The notes under the pieces were generated by a model. The model worked only from the letters and a program-made list of their open reading frames with translations. It was not told the DNA's origin and did no database searches. From Streptomyces sp. CB01881 (GTDB taxonomy: Bacteria > Actinomycetota > Actinomycetes > Streptomycetales > Streptomycetaceae): a stretch of DNA of 64,000 nt. Made by a program: the position numbers and the translations under genes. The DNA is taken from positions 10,351,749 to 10,415,748 of the forward strand of contig NZ_CP026498.1 in the NCBI RefSeq assembly GCF_002953255.1. The letters run 5' to 3'. Positions 17,672 through 26,996 of the stretch are shown here, piece after piece. The first letter of the stretch is position 1. Each line of letters begins with the position of its first letter.

Positions 17672-19471
17672 GTGGTGTTCCCGCGGTTCCTCTTTCGGAC
17701 GGGCGTGGGGGTTACCGGTGCACTCTGCCTGCTCGGCTTCGCCGCGGCCGCGGACGCGCACCCGCTGGGGAACTTCTCCGTCAACCACTACCTCGGGTTC
17801 ACGGTCCGCCCTGACGGCATCGAGGTCCTCGCCGTCACCGACGCCGCCGAGATCCCGACGCTCCAGGAGCAGCCGCGGGTCGACCGCAACGGCGATGGCA
17901 CGGTCGACGACTCCGAGCGCGCGGCCTGGGCGGCCGGGCAGTGCTCCCAGGCCGCGCAACGGCTGCAGGTGACGACGGACCAGGGGCCCGCGGCCCTGCA
18001 GTGGAACACCCGGTCGGCTCAGTTCCGTTACGAGGACGGTTCCGCAGGACTGCGGACCAGCCGGCTGGAGTGCGTCCTCGGGTCCGCGTTGCAGTTTCCG
18101 CCCGGCGGCACCACCGTGCGGGCCGCAAGCGGGAGCGATCCCGGCCGGGTCGGCTGGAACGAGATCACCGCCCGGGGTGACGGGACGACGCTCGACCTGG
18201 CGGATGTCCCCGCGCAATCGGTCTCCCGGGAGCTGCGGGACTACCCCCGTGACCTGCTGAACAGCCCCAGTGGCGTCACCCGGGCTCAGTTCCGGGTGTT
18301 CCCCGGCGGGGCTGCGGCTGCCGCTGCCGGCACCGTGTCCAGGGGAGACGTCTCGGGTCCCACGGCCTGGCTCACCGGCCTCGATTCCCGTCTGGCCGAC
18401 CTCGGCGCGGCCAGGCACCTCACCGTCCCGGTCGGTCTGCTCGCCGTGCTGCTCTCCATCGTGCTGGGGGCCGGGCACGCACTTCTGCCCGGGCACGGGA
18501 AGACCGTGATGGCGGCCTACCTGGCCGGACGGCGCGGCAGGCCCCGGGACGCGGTCACCGTCGGCGCCACCGTCACCCTGACGCACACGGCCGGCGTCCT
18601 GGTGATCGGCCTGTGCCTGACGGCGTTCTCCTCCCTGGCAGGTGACGTCCTCCTCGGATGGCTGGGCGTTGTCAGCGGCGCGCTGGTCGCCCTCGTCGGC
18701 GCCGCCCTGCTGCGCGAGGCGGTGCGGGGTTCCGGCAGCGGGCCACAGCCGGGTGGGGCCCCGGACTCAGCGGTCCGGGACTCAGCGGCTCGGGACTCAG
18801 CACACGAGGCGGGCGAGCCACCGGGGGAACTCGCGCACGCCGCGGCCGCGCCGGCGTCGGCGCTCCATCACGACCACCCCCACCCGGACGGCCAGGTCGA
18901 CCACTCCCACCCGCATCCCCACGACGGGCACGATCACCATCCCCACGACGGGCACGACGACCATCCCCACGACGGGCACGATCACCATCAGTGCGAGCAC
19001 GACCACCATGACCACCACGAGCACGATCACCATCACCACGAGCACGCCGACGGTCACGGGCCGGCTGCCCATCACCACAGCCACGAGCACGAGCATCGGC
19101 ACGGCTTCTTCGGCGGCGCCCACCAGCACCACCACACGGCCCCCGGCCGCCGTGGACTGATCGGCCTCGGCGTTGCGGGCGGCCTGGTGCCGAGCCCGTC
19201 CGCCCTGGTGGTCCTGCTGGGTGCGATCGCCCTGGGCCGCACCCTCTTCGGCGCGGCTCTGGTGGTCGCCTACGGCCTGGGCATGGCTGCCACCCTCACG
19301 GCCGTCGGCCTGCTCCTGGTCCGCCTCGGCGACCGGATCGTCGACGCCGCGGACGGTCCGGTCATCGGTCGGCTGCGCCGAATCGCCCCGTACACCGCCC
19401 TGTTGACTGCCGCGCTCATCCTCGCCGTCGGTGTCGCGCTGGTGGTCCGCAGCCTGCCCTCCACACTGTGA
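17672..19471 (+). CDS. NicO/RcnA-type nickel or cobalt transporter with His-rich loop
   Basis: A 599-residue protein. A signal-like N-terminus ending in ADAHPLGNFSVN is followed by a 230-residue extracellular domain with a calcium-like DRNGDGTVDD motif. The membrane part has the GAGHALLPGHGKT signature of NicO proteins (Pfam NicO), then a very His/Asp-rich loop of about 90 residues (dozens of His in HDHH and HDGH repeats), and a second membrane half. These features indicate divalent metal export or uptake (Ni, Co, perhaps Zn). The GTG at 17672 is set by GGAGG 7 nt upstream. It is followed closely by a lipoprotein gene. Confidence 0.88.
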   Translation: MVFPRFLFRTGVGVTGALCLLGFAAAADAHPLGNFSVNHYLGFTVRPDGIEVLAVTDAAEIPTLQEQPRVDRNGDGTVDDSERAAWAAGQCSQAAQRLQVTTDQGPAALQWNTRSAQFRYEDGSAGLRTSRLECVLGSALQFPPGGTTVRAASGSDPGRVGWNEITARGDGTTLDLADVPAQSVSRELRDYPRDLLNSPSGVTRAQFRVFPGGAAAAAAGTVSRGDVSGPTAWLTGLDSRLADLGAARHLTVPVGLLAVLLSIVLGAGHALLPGHGKTVMAAYLAGRRGRPRDAVTVGATVTLTHTAGVLVIGLCLTAFSSLAGDVLLGWLGVVSGALVALVGAALLREAVRGSGSGPQPGGAPDSAVRDSAARDSAHEAGEPPGELAHAAAAPASALHHDHPHPDGQVDHSHPHPHDGHDHHPHDGHDDHPHDGHDHHQCEHDHHDHHEHDHHHHEHADGHGPAAHHHSHEHEHRHGFFGGAHQHHHTAPGRRGLIGLGVAGGLVPSPSALVVLLGAIALGRTLFGAALVVAYGLGMAATLTAVGLLLVRLGDRIVDAADGPVIGRLRRIAPYTALLTAALILAVGVALVVRSLPSTL

Positions 19472-19499
19472 ACTCCCGTCCCTCGGAGGCCGACCCGTC

Positions 19500-19841
19500 G
19501 TGCACACCCGCAGCCTGCGCCGAGCCGCGCGTTGTCCTGTCCTTGCTGTCGTGTCCGTCGTGCTGGTGGCCGGTTGTGGCGCCGAGCCGGACGGCGGCTT
19601 CGACGCCCAAGGGGATACGCCTTCCCCCAGTTGCATCCAGCACCAGAGCCAGAGCCCGGGGAGCAGGTACACGGGGAGGGAGAAGTCCGATCCGAGGTCG
19701 GTGCTGGAGATGATGCGCTTCTACGCCGCCAACGGCACCAAGGCCTTCTGCGACGGCAAGCCCCCCACCGGCACCGATCGCCAGTGGATGGAGCTGTACA
19801 CGGCGCTCGGCGGCGACGCGAGCCACGTCATCGCCAAGTAG
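19500..19841 (+). CDS. Small lipoprotein next to the NicO gene
   Basis: A 113-residue protein with a signal peptide and lipobox VLVAGC, then a mature part with two Cys (CIQHQ and FCDGK) and a C-terminal helix. Function unknown. GGAGG precedes the GTG by about 10 nt, and the gene begins 28 bp after the transporter stop, so they are likely one operon. Its 3' end overlaps the convergent TPR gene by 14 bp. Confidence 0.75.
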   Translation: MHTRSLRRAARCPVLAVVSVVLVAGCGAEPDGGFDAQGDTPSPSCIQHQSQSPGSRYTGREKSDPRSVLEMMRFYAANGTKAFCDGKPPTGTDRQWMELYTALGGDASHVIAK

Positions 19842-21201
19842 CCTGCCGGGCGGTCCGGTCCTCCGCGGACATCAGCTCGTCGAGGGCCGTGCGAGCGGTC
19901 GGTGCGTGCAGCGGGCTGAAGAACGGGTTGATCTGCAGGGCCGTCTGCAACTCCGTGCGGGCCTCGGCCGTTCGTCCGAGGGCCTTGTCGATCATGCCCC
20001 GGTGGTACCGGAAGAGGGCGTTGCGCATCCCGAGGGCCGTGGCCTCGTCCGACTGCTCCAGGGCCTCCTGATCGCGTCCGCCGAGGTGCAGCGCCCAGGC
20101 GTAGGCGTCGTGCATGTCCAGGAACGGGCGGGTCCTCAGCCCCTCCTCGGCGATGGCGAGCGCGGCCCCGGGGTCGCCGTGGTCGGCCTCGAAGAGGACG
20201 GCGTCGGTGTCCAGGGTGACTCCGTTGTCGGCGAAGAGCCTCTGTTCGCCGCGGAACACGTCGTACTGCTGTTCAGCCTCCTGGGAGCGGCCGAGTGACT
20301 GGAGCAGCTCGCCGAGTTCCAGGACGTACTCCGGCTGGGGGACCAGCGTGGCGGCCCGACGGAGACCGGCGATGGCCGAGGCGCTGTCACCCAGAGCCGC
20401 CTGCGCTTTGGCCTTGGCCTCCAGAAGGGGTGCCGCGTCGGGTGCGGCGCGCAACCCCGACTCCGCGTGGGTGAGGGCGGTCCGGGGGTCGCCGTTGTCG
20501 AGGGCCAGCTGGCTGAGGTGGTAGAGGGCGAACGTCCGGTCGGCGGTGGTGTTGGCGTCGTCGAGGGCGCGCTTCATGTTCGAGACGGCGGTGGCGGTGT
20601 CACCGCGCAGTTCCCACGTGTAGGAGGCGCGGGCGAGGGAGGGTGTGCCCGGCCGGAGGTCGACCATGCGTTGGACGGCGTCGAGCGACTCGGGGTAACG
20701 GCCGAGCTGGGTCAGGGCGTCGGCGAGGATGCCGTAGAGGGTCGAGTTGTCCGGGTTGACCGCGATGGCCTTCTGCGACCATTCGAGGGCGGCGGTGAAG
20801 TTGTGCCGGGCCGCCTCCAGGGAGGCCATGCCGCCCATCGCGGTGAAGTTGTCGACCGGGTCGGCCTGCAGCGACCGGGCGAGGACTTCCTCGGCCCTCG
20901 GATAGTAGGACGGGTCGGCGGTGACCCTGGCCTGCTGGACGTAGGCCAGGCCGAGCGAGCCCAGCGCCACCGCGTCCGTGGGCGCGCCCCGCAGGTGCTC
21001 CTGCAGGCCGCGGATGTCCGCGGGCACGCCGCCTGCGCCATCGGCCTGCTCGGTCATCACACCGGAGGTGGGCCGCGTGCCGCCGTGCTGGGGGGCCAGG
21101 CCCAGCGCGCCGGCGAGGAAGAGCGCGATGCCGAGCGCGGTGGCAACGGCGGCGGGCAGCAGCCGACGGCGGCGGGTCTGCGAAGAGGCAGCCGGGATCA
21201 T
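19828..21201 (-). CDS. Tetratricopeptide-repeat protein with N-terminal membrane anchor
   Basis: A 457-residue protein. A basic N-terminus and hydrophobic segment (LLPAAVATALGIALFLAGALGLA) form an anchor or signal, followed by about ten TPR-like helix pairs (for example EVLARSLQADPVDNFTAMGGMASLEAARHNF in two parts, and ALALAIAEEGLR). TPR arrays bind partner proteins, so it may scaffold the products of the adjacent genes. It is the third gene of a minus-strand unit after DUF4331 and sortase, 40 bp from the latter. The ATG at 21201 is preferred over an upstream extension that overlaps the sortase gene. Confidence 0.85.
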   Translation of the reverse strand: MIPAASSQTRRRRLLPAAVATALGIALFLAGALGLAPQHGGTRPTSGVMTEQADGAGGVPADIRGLQEHLRGAPTDAVALGSLGLAYVQQARVTADPSYYPRAEEVLARSLQADPVDNFTAMGGMASLEAARHNFTAALEWSQKAIAVNPDNSTLYGILADALTQLGRYPESLDAVQRMVDLRPGTPSLARASYTWELRGDTATAVSNMKRALDDANTTADRTFALYHLSQLALDNGDPRTALTHAESGLRAAPDAAPLLEAKAKAQAALGDSASAIAGLRRAATLVPQPEYVLELGELLQSLGRSQEAEQQYDVFRGEQRLFADNGVTLDTDAVLFEADHGDPGAALAIAEEGLRTRPFLDMHDAYAWALHLGGRDQEALEQSDEATALGMRNALFRYHRGMIDKALGRTAEARTELQTALQINPFFSPLHAPTARTALDELMSAEDRTARQATWR

Positions 21202-21241
21202 GGCGTACTCCGTGGGTGAAGCCGTGCCGTCGGGACCGGTG

Positions 21242-21961
21242 TCAGGCCGTTTGCGCGCCGGCGGATGGAGTGGTGGGTACTGCGAAGACCACCAGGTTGG
21301 CCAGGTACTCCCCGGTCCCGTGGTCATAGCTGCCGCTGCAGGTGATCAGCCGCAGACTGGGACCGGACGTGGCCCCGAACACGAGATCGCTGGGGAAGCC
21401 GTCCTTGGCGTAACCGCGCAGGGCCTGCACGGTGAACCCCGTGGTGGTCCCGTCGCTGCTCTGCACGCTGATGGTGTCACCGGGCCGAAGGGCGGACAGG
21501 CCGGCGAAGACGGCCGGCCCGGTGCGCGAATCGACGTGACCGACGATCACCGCGGCCCCGATGCTGCCGGGGGCCGGCCCTTGGCTCCACCAGCCGGCCA
21601 CGTCCGGGTCGTCGGGTGTGCCGAGATGGCCGTCGTCCTGGACCTGTATGTCCGTCAGAGCCGCGTCGAGGCCGATCCGTGGTATTCGCAGCCTCACCGG
21701 CGGGGCCTGTCGTGCGCCGGAGACTGCGGCGGTCGGGCTCTGGGATGCCGCGGGGGAGGGCAGGGGAAGGTCGCCGACGTCCGTGACGGCCCCTGGGCCC
21801 GTGGTATGGGGAGCGGTCGCCAGGTTCACGGCCCCGGCCCCGGACAGCGCCGCGCCGAGCGCCAGTGCGATGGCCGCGACGGTCCGCGGGACCTGGACAG
21901 GCCCCGGCCGCCCGCTCCTCGTGGTGAGGCGCGGGCGGCGGGGGCCGGAAGAGCGCGCCAC
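21242..21961 (-). CDS. Class F sortase
   Basis: A 239-residue sortase: N-terminal membrane anchor (TVAAIALALGAALSGAGAV), linker, then the catalytic domain with RIPRIGLDAAL, the active-site His in VIVGHVDS, and the Cys in LRLITCSGSYD. The usual Arg is not obvious in the final strand YLANLVVFAVP. Class F sortases of actinobacteria cleave C-terminal sorting signals and attach proteins at the cell surface. It starts 2 bp after the stop of the DUF4331 gene, which makes that protein the obvious candidate substrate. Confidence 0.88.
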   Translation of the reverse strand: MARSSGPRRPRLTTRSGRPGPVQVPRTVAAIALALGAALSGAGAVNLATAPHTTGPGAVTDVGDLPLPSPAASQSPTAAVSGARQAPPVRLRIPRIGLDAALTDIQVQDDGHLGTPDDPDVAGWWSQGPAPGSIGAAVIVGHVDSRTGPAVFAGLSALRPGDTISVQSSDGTTTGFTVQALRGYAKDGFPSDLVFGATSGPSLRLITCSGSYDHGTGEYLANLVVFAVPTTPSAGAQTA

Positions 21962-21963
21962 TG

Positions 21964-23622
21964 CTAGGCGCTGTGCCGGCGGCGCAGGGCGAGGACCGCG
22001 GCGGCGGTCAGCAGAACGCCCCCGCCGAGGGCCGTGGCTCCGGCGATCGGGAACCGGCTCAGCGACAGGCCGCCCAGGCCTGCCGCCACGCCCCCGCCCG
22101 GGGTGTCGGAGACGGCCTGGTTGACGGCCGCGGTGTTCGGCAGCGCGACATAGGGGAAGGTCTTGTCGAACGCGTGGTCGTTGGTGTTGACGCCGTCACC
22201 GGCGGCCAGCGCGGGCACGAGCTTCCCGGTCTGCGCCGCACCCTCGGCGGCCTGCAGCGTGATGTCGACGACGTCGTCGGCCAGACGCCGGCCGTTCGGG
22301 AACCCGGCGAGGTCCTGCGCGAGGACGCCGAGCCGGTTCGGTGCGGCTGCCGGTGGCACGGACATGTTGAGGCGCAGCTCCTCGGAAGGCACGAACCTGT
22401 CCTTGCTCACATCGGCATTGAGGAGCTGGGAGTTCAGGTCGGCCTGGATCGGACCGCCGCACGCCTTGCACACGCCGGTGAGGAAGATCTCCACCAGGTC
22501 GTTGCGCGGCGCGGCCGGAGCGGGGATCCCGTAGATGCTCTGGACGAGCTTGGGAACGATCGGATCCTTCACCTTGTCGACCACCGGGGTCACCGTGTGG
22601 TCCTTGTCCGGTGTCAGGCCGTTGAACGCGTCCTTGAACTTGATCGGGACGACCACCTCGTTGATCAGCGGGTTGCCGAGGCGGGAGACCTGGCGCCAGC
22701 CCGCCCCGTCCTCCTTGCCCGCAGTCTCCTTGCCTGCAGTCTCCTTGCCCTCGCCACCCTTGTCCTCGCCACCCTTGTCCTGTGCGACGACTGCGCCCTT
22801 GCGGTCGGTGGTCGACCACACCCCGATCACCGGGTTGCGCGTGGAGTCGCCCTTGAGCGCCAGGTCCTTCTTGGGAACCTGGATGGCGATCGTGTTGACG
22901 TTGTAGCCGGTGAGGGTGTCGTGCCCGGACTCCTTCAGGTTGCCGCCGTAGAGGAGGTCGAAAACCCGCAGGTCGAGGAAGAACGAGTCGTCGGCCTGAC
23001 CGGCGTAGGTCTGGCCTCCCCCGGGCAGGCCGAGGACGGCCTGCTTGCGCAGGGACGCGTAGTCCGGCATCGACGCCTTGCCCACGTTCGAGGGTGCGGC
23101 CGGCACGTTCTTGAGGAGGGTCTTCGTGGCCCCGTCCGGCCCGGTGACGGTCAGGGTGTAGGTCTGGCGGAAGTTCAGTGTCGCGTCGTCCAGGGAGTTC
23201 ACGACACCGGTGTTGTACAGGAACTGGTTGGCGTCGTCCCGATAGTGACTGGTGAACGACCAGGTGTACGTGACGTCCGGCTTCCCGTCGCCGTCGCTGT
23301 CGACCTTGATGTTGTAGCGGGCGTCGTCGGCGAACGGGTAGAAGTTCGGGCCGCCGTTGGGCTCCTCGAACGGGATCCAGTTCGCGATCAGGGTCACGGT
23401 GTCCGGGTTGTCGGGGCTGACGAAGGCATACACATCGGTGTTGTCCGCCCGGGGGTCGCCCGCGATCAGAGGGGCCTCACGGTGGCTGGAGGCCGAACTC
23501 ACACCGGGGGTCAATCCCGCCAGTGCGCCGGCGGCCGTGAGGGCCAGGACACCTACTCCGGCAAGCGGCCGTTCTGCGCGGCGGGCGAGTGCGGCCAGGC
23601 GGGGCGGGCGAGGAAGCTGCAT
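21964..23622 (-). CDS. DUF4331 secreted protein with C-terminal membrane tail
   Basis: A 552-residue exported protein. The signal peptide (about 1-45, ending SSASSHREAP) leads into the DUF4331 fold with ADNTDVYAFVSP and NWIPFEEPNGGPNFYPF motifs characteristic of the family. A Lys/Glu/Gly repeat insert (about 280-305) interrupts it. The C-terminus has FPIAG, a hydrophobic helix and RRRHSA, which resembles a sortase sorting signal; LPNTA occurs 59 residues from the end. AAGGA is 6 nt before the ATG. It leads a unit with the class F sortase and TPR genes. The family's biochemical function is unknown. Confidence 0.88.
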   Translation of the reverse strand: MQLPRPPRLAALARRAERPLAGVGVLALTAAGALAGLTPGVSSASSHREAPLIAGDPRADNTDVYAFVSPDNPDTVTLIANWIPFEEPNGGPNFYPFADDARYNIKVDSDGDGKPDVTYTWSFTSHYRDDANQFLYNTGVVNSLDDATLNFRQTYTLTVTGPDGATKTLLKNVPAAPSNVGKASMPDYASLRKQAVLGLPGGGQTYAGQADDSFFLDLRVFDLLYGGNLKESGHDTLTGYNVNTIAIQVPKKDLALKGDSTRNPVIGVWSTTDRKGAVVAQDKGGEDKGGEGKETAGKETAGKEDGAGWRQVSRLGNPLINEVVVPIKFKDAFNGLTPDKDHTVTPVVDKVKDPIVPKLVQSIYGIPAPAAPRNDLVEIFLTGVCKACGGPIQADLNSQLLNADVSKDRFVPSEELRLNMSVPPAAAPNRLGVLAQDLAGFPNGRRLADDVVDITLQAAEGAAQTGKLVPALAAGDGVNTNDHAFDKTFPYVALPNTAAVNQAVSDTPGGGVAAGLGGLSLSRFPIAGATALGGGVLLTAAAVLALRRRHSA

Positions 23623-24162
23623 CTTTAGTCCTTCTTGAGAGGCGGGGACCGGCGCTGCACGGCGAACCGCTGCGCGCCCAGACGGACGGCGCACGCCTTA
23701 CCGCTCAGGCGCAGAGATCGTGGAGGCCCGCGATGCGGGCGGACACGGCCCCTGCGCCCGGACCGCTGGTGGGGAAGGATCCAGCGGAGGGAGCCGTCGA
23801 CTGTGGGTGACCGTGACCTTGTATGCCACTCATAAAGTCATCACACCTTGGATTGGCGCGCTCACGCAGATACACCATTTGAGGCCCGCGTTCGTGCGCG
23901 CCCGAGGCGGACGGCCATCTCCGGAGCGCAGGGCCGGTCCCTCAGCGCCTTGAGTTCCGGGGCCACCGTGCTGTCGTGCCGCCATGGCGTCGCGGCAGCA
24001 CAGCAGTGCGGCAGCACGGCAGTGCGGCATCGCGGCAGCCCCTCAGCGCCCGGACGGGTCGGGTTCAGCCGTCCATGGTGGCCCGGCGGCGCGACAGCCC
24101 GGGCCCGGGGGCGCGTCAGACCGGGGCCCGGTGGCCCGGCGGCACGACAGCCCGGTGGCGCG
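23623..24162. other. Promoter-side region and GC-rich repeats, no gene seen
   Basis: The part to about 23900 is the leader and promoter region of the DUF4331 gene and is somewhat A/T-richer near 23815-23885. The part 23975-24160 is made of degenerate CAGCAC/CGGCAG and CCCGGTGGC repeats. No coding frame with codon bias of its own was found. Confidence 0.45.
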
Positions 24163-25707
24163 TCAGACGGGCAGCAGCCGGGTGATCAGCTCGCCGAGCC
24201 GGCGGGCGTTGCGGCAGGAGTGCATCTCCACCGCCTCCGCGTACGCGAGTGCCGCGGAGTCGCCGGAGCCCCAGAGCGAGGGCTGCTCCGGGTTGAGCCA
24301 GTAAACCCGCCGGGCCCGCGAGGCGATCAGGCGCAGCGCGGGCACGTTCGGGTCCCGGTGGTTGTTGCGGGCGTCGCCGAGCACCAGCACGCTGGTGCGC
24401 GGGCCGACCGCGTCCAGGTGGTGCTCGGCGAACTCGCCGAGGGCCGAGCCGTAGTCGCTGTTGCCGTGGTGGCCCATCACCTTGGCCTCGGTGAGGATGC
24501 GCCGGGCGAGTACGGCCGGATCGGCGCCGCCGCCCTTGGCCAGCAGCCCGGTCACCTCGGCGGTGCGGTTGACGAAGGCGAACACCCTCACCTTGCTGAA
24601 CTGGTCGCTCATCGCCTGTACCAGCAGCATCGTGAAGTCGGCGAAGCCGGCCACCGAACCGGAGATGTCACAGAGCAGCACGATCTCCGGTCGGGCCGGT
24701 CGGCGCAGCCGGTACGCCGGGCGCAGCGGCACGCCGCCGGTGGAGAGAGAACGGCGCAGGGTGCGGCGCAGGTCGATCTCGCCGCGGGCGGCCCGGCGCC
24801 GCCGCGCGGCCAGCCGGGTGGCCAGCTTCCGCGCCAACGGGTGCACGGTGCGACGCAGTTCGGCGAGCTGGTCACGGCCGGCCGCGAGGAAGTCGATCCG
24901 GTCGGCACTGGGGGCGACGGCGCGTTCGGCGATCCGTTCGGCGCCGCGCAGTTCGGCGACCCGGCGGCGGGCCTCGGTGCCGACCATGGCGCGGAAGCCC
25001 TGGATGCGGCGGCGGATCTCGTCGGCCAGGAGGCGGTCGGAGACGTCCGCCAGGGTGTCGGGGGCGGGGCCGTCGCGCAGCGCCGCCAGGACGCGGGCCA
25101 GCAGAGTCTCGGGGGCGAGCCGGCCGAGTGTCTGGTGGGCGGACCACCCGTCAGAGCCGGGGGCCGAGCCGACGCCGTACCGGCCGAACGCGGCCACCGC
25201 CTCGCCGGCCAGGCGGGCCTGGGCGGCCCGGTCGTCGGCGGCCAGTGCGGCGGCGAGCCGCTCCCGCAGGTCCTCCCGGACGGCCTCCGGGGTGGCCTCG
25301 TCGCCCTCCGCGGAGCCGTCCCGGGCGGTCTCGGGGGCGCCGACGCCGGCCGGGAAGTACAGGTCGAACGTCGCGTCGTAGACGCCGCGCTGGCCTTCGG
25401 AGCGGAGCAGCGCGGCGGCCAGGCCGGCCCGCAGCTGCTCCCGGTCGGCGAGGCCGAGGACGTCGGCCACGGCGGCCGCGTCCACCGTCTCGGCCGGACC
25501 GATCCGCAGCCCGTGGCCGCGCAGTGCCCGGACCATGCCGGTGAGCCGGGCGGCGAGGTCGGCCGTACCGGGTGCCTCGCCGGCGCCGGTTGCACCTGCT
25601 CCGGCTGTACCTGCCGCGGCTGTACTTGCTCCAGCTGTACCTGCTCCGGTTGCAGCCGTTCCGGTTGTAGCCGTTCCGGACCGGCCCGGTTCCGCCGGAA
25701 CACTCAT
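24163..25707 (-). CDS. VWA-domain protein, CoxE-like
   Basis: A 514-residue protein with an Ala/Thr/Gly low-complexity N-terminus (about 8-45), a helical middle region and a C-terminal von Willebrand A-like domain. The metal-site motif DISGS is in IVLLCDISGSVAGF, and later segments FAFVNRT and SVLVLGDARNN complete the fold. CoxE-like VWA proteins work with MoxR ATPases as cofactor-insertion or metal chaperones. The ATG overlaps the stop of the MoxR gene (ATGA), so they are co-translated. The target is not encoded nearby. Confidence 0.88.
   Translation of the reverse strand: MSVPAEPGRSGTATTGTAATGAGTAGASTAAAGTAGAGATGAGEAPGTADLAARLTGMVRALRGHGLRIGPAETVDAAAVADVLGLADREQLRAGLAAALLRSEGQRGVYDATFDLYFPAGVGAPETARDGSAEGDEATPEAVREDLRERLAAALAADDRAAQARLAGEAVAAFGRYGVGSAPGSDGWSAHQTLGRLAPETLLARVLAALRDGPAPDTLADVSDRLLADEIRRRIQGFRAMVGTEARRRVAELRGAERIAERAVAPSADRIDFLAAGRDQLAELRRTVHPLARKLATRLAARRRRAARGEIDLRRTLRRSLSTGGVPLRPAYRLRRPARPEIVLLCDISGSVAGFADFTMLLVQAMSDQFSKVRVFAFVNRTAEVTGLLAKGGGADPAVLARRILTEAKVMGHHGNSDYGSALGEFAEHHLDAVGPRTSVLVLGDARNNHRDPNVPALRLIASRARRVYWLNPEQPSLWGSGDSAALAYAEAVEMHSCRNARRLGELITRLLPV
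25588..25700. repeat. Degenerate 12-bp repeats coding the VWA protein's N-terminus
   Basis: Repeated units near GCTGTACCTGCT/CCGGTTGCAGCC run through the first 100 bp of the gene and encode an Ala/Thr/Gly tract, so length change would keep the frame. Confidence 0.6.
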
Positions 25708-26576
25708 GCCAGGGTGAGCTTCCGGGTGGCCTTCAGGATGTCGTCCTGGTGCTTGAGGATCACCCCGAGGGTGTCGCGGACGACAGCCTCGTCCAGGGTG
25801 TCCGCGCCGAGTGCGAGCAGGGTGCGGGCCCAGTCGATGGTCTCGGCCACCGACGGCGCCTTGCGCAGCTCCATCGCCCGCAGCGCGCCGACCACCCGTA
25901 CCAGGGACTCGGCCAGCGTGGCGTCCAGGCCGGGGACCTTCATGCGGACGATCCGGCGCTCCAACTCGGCGTCCGGGTAGTCGAGGTGGAGGAAGAGGCA
26001 GCGGCGGCGCAGCGCCTCGGACAGCTCGCGGGTGGCGTTGGAGGTGAGCAGGACGAAGGGCCGCCGGGTGGCCGCGATGGTGCCCAGTTCTGGGACGGTG
26101 ACCTGGAAGTCGCTCAGCACCTCCAGGAGCAGCGCCTCCACCTCGACGTCGGCCTTGTCCATCTCGTCGATCAGCAGCACGGTCGGCTCGTCGCCGCGGA
26201 TGGCGGTCAGCAGCGGGCGGGTGAGCAGGAACTCCTCGCCGAAGATGTCGGTGCGGGCCTGGTCCCAGCCCTCGTCCCGGCCGGCGGTGATCCGCAGCAG
26301 CTGCTTGGCGTGGTTCCACTCGTAGAGCGCGCGGGCCTCGTCGATGCCTTCGTAGCACTGGAGCCGGACCAGCCGTGCCCGGCCGATCTCGGCCACGGCC
26401 TTGGCCAGTTCGGTCTTGCCGACCCCGGCCGGGCCCTCGACCAGCAGCGGCTTGCCCAGCCGGTCGGCGAGGAAGACGGTGGTGGCCACCGCGGTGGAGG
26501 CCAGGTAGCCGGTCTCGGCGAGCCTGGCCTTGGCGTCCGCCGCCGACTCGAAGAACCCGGTGCCGTCGCCGCCCAT
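25704..26576 (-). CDS. MoxR-family AAA+ ATPase
   Basis: A 290-residue AAA+ protein with Walker A GPAGVGKTEL (about 48), Walker B VLLIDEMDKAD, sensor 1 LTSNATRELSEALRRRC with the arginine finger, and sensor 2. MoxR proteins act as ATP-driven chaperones with VWA partners, here the overlapping downstream gene. ATG 26576 is preferred over GTG 26585 because GGGGAG is about 9 nt before the ATG but abuts the GTG. Confidence 0.92.
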   Translation of the reverse strand: MGGDGTGFFESAADAKARLAETGYLASTAVATTVFLADRLGKPLLVEGPAGVGKTELAKAVAEIGRARLVRLQCYEGIDEARALYEWNHAKQLLRITAGRDEGWDQARTDIFGEEFLLTRPLLTAIRGDEPTVLLIDEMDKADVEVEALLLEVLSDFQVTVPELGTIAATRRPFVLLTSNATRELSEALRRRCLFLHLDYPDAELERRIVRMKVPGLDATLAESLVRVVGALRAMELRKAPSVAETIDWARTLLALGADTLDEAVVRDTLGVILKHQDDILKATRKLTLA

Positions 26577-26996
26577 GTGCTCCACTCCCCGTCGATAGCC
26601 CTGCCCGGTGCGTCTGTGCTCCGCACCCTACCGGCCGGTCACTTCGCTGTCCCGGGTCGGGCGGTCGCGGGGTCGGGCGGTTGGGCGGAAAGCCGGCAGG
26701 GCGGCAGGGCGGCAGGGCGGCAGGGCGGTTGGGCGGTTGGGCGGCAGGGTGGTCGGGGCTCGGGCGCACCGTTGCTGTCACCCGGCAACGGGGAAGGCGG
26801 CGTGCGCCACCGGGGGTGCCGCACGCCGCTCGCTGTTCCGGCCGTCCGTTCTCCGGACCGTCCGTCGTTCCAGCCGTCCGTCGTTCCGGCCGACTGCTGT
26901 TTCGGCTGCCCGCTGTTCCGGCCGTCCGCTGCTCCGCCGGTTTCACGTCAGCCGGTTCACTTCTGCCGGTCGGACGTCAGCGGGCGGAGCCGGGCG
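26577..26996. other. Repeat-rich intergenic region, no gene seen
   Basis: Contains tandem GGCAGGGC/GGTTGGGC octamers (about 26690-26750) and degenerate TTCCGGCCGTCCG repeats (about 26835-26940). Open frames here are low-complexity shadows. Confidence 0.5.

Noticed and set aside
24163..26946. In-frame extension joining the VWA protein upstream across the MoxR gene
   Set aside because: The extension is a shadow of MoxR on another frame; ATGA overlap at 25704-25707 gives the natural start.
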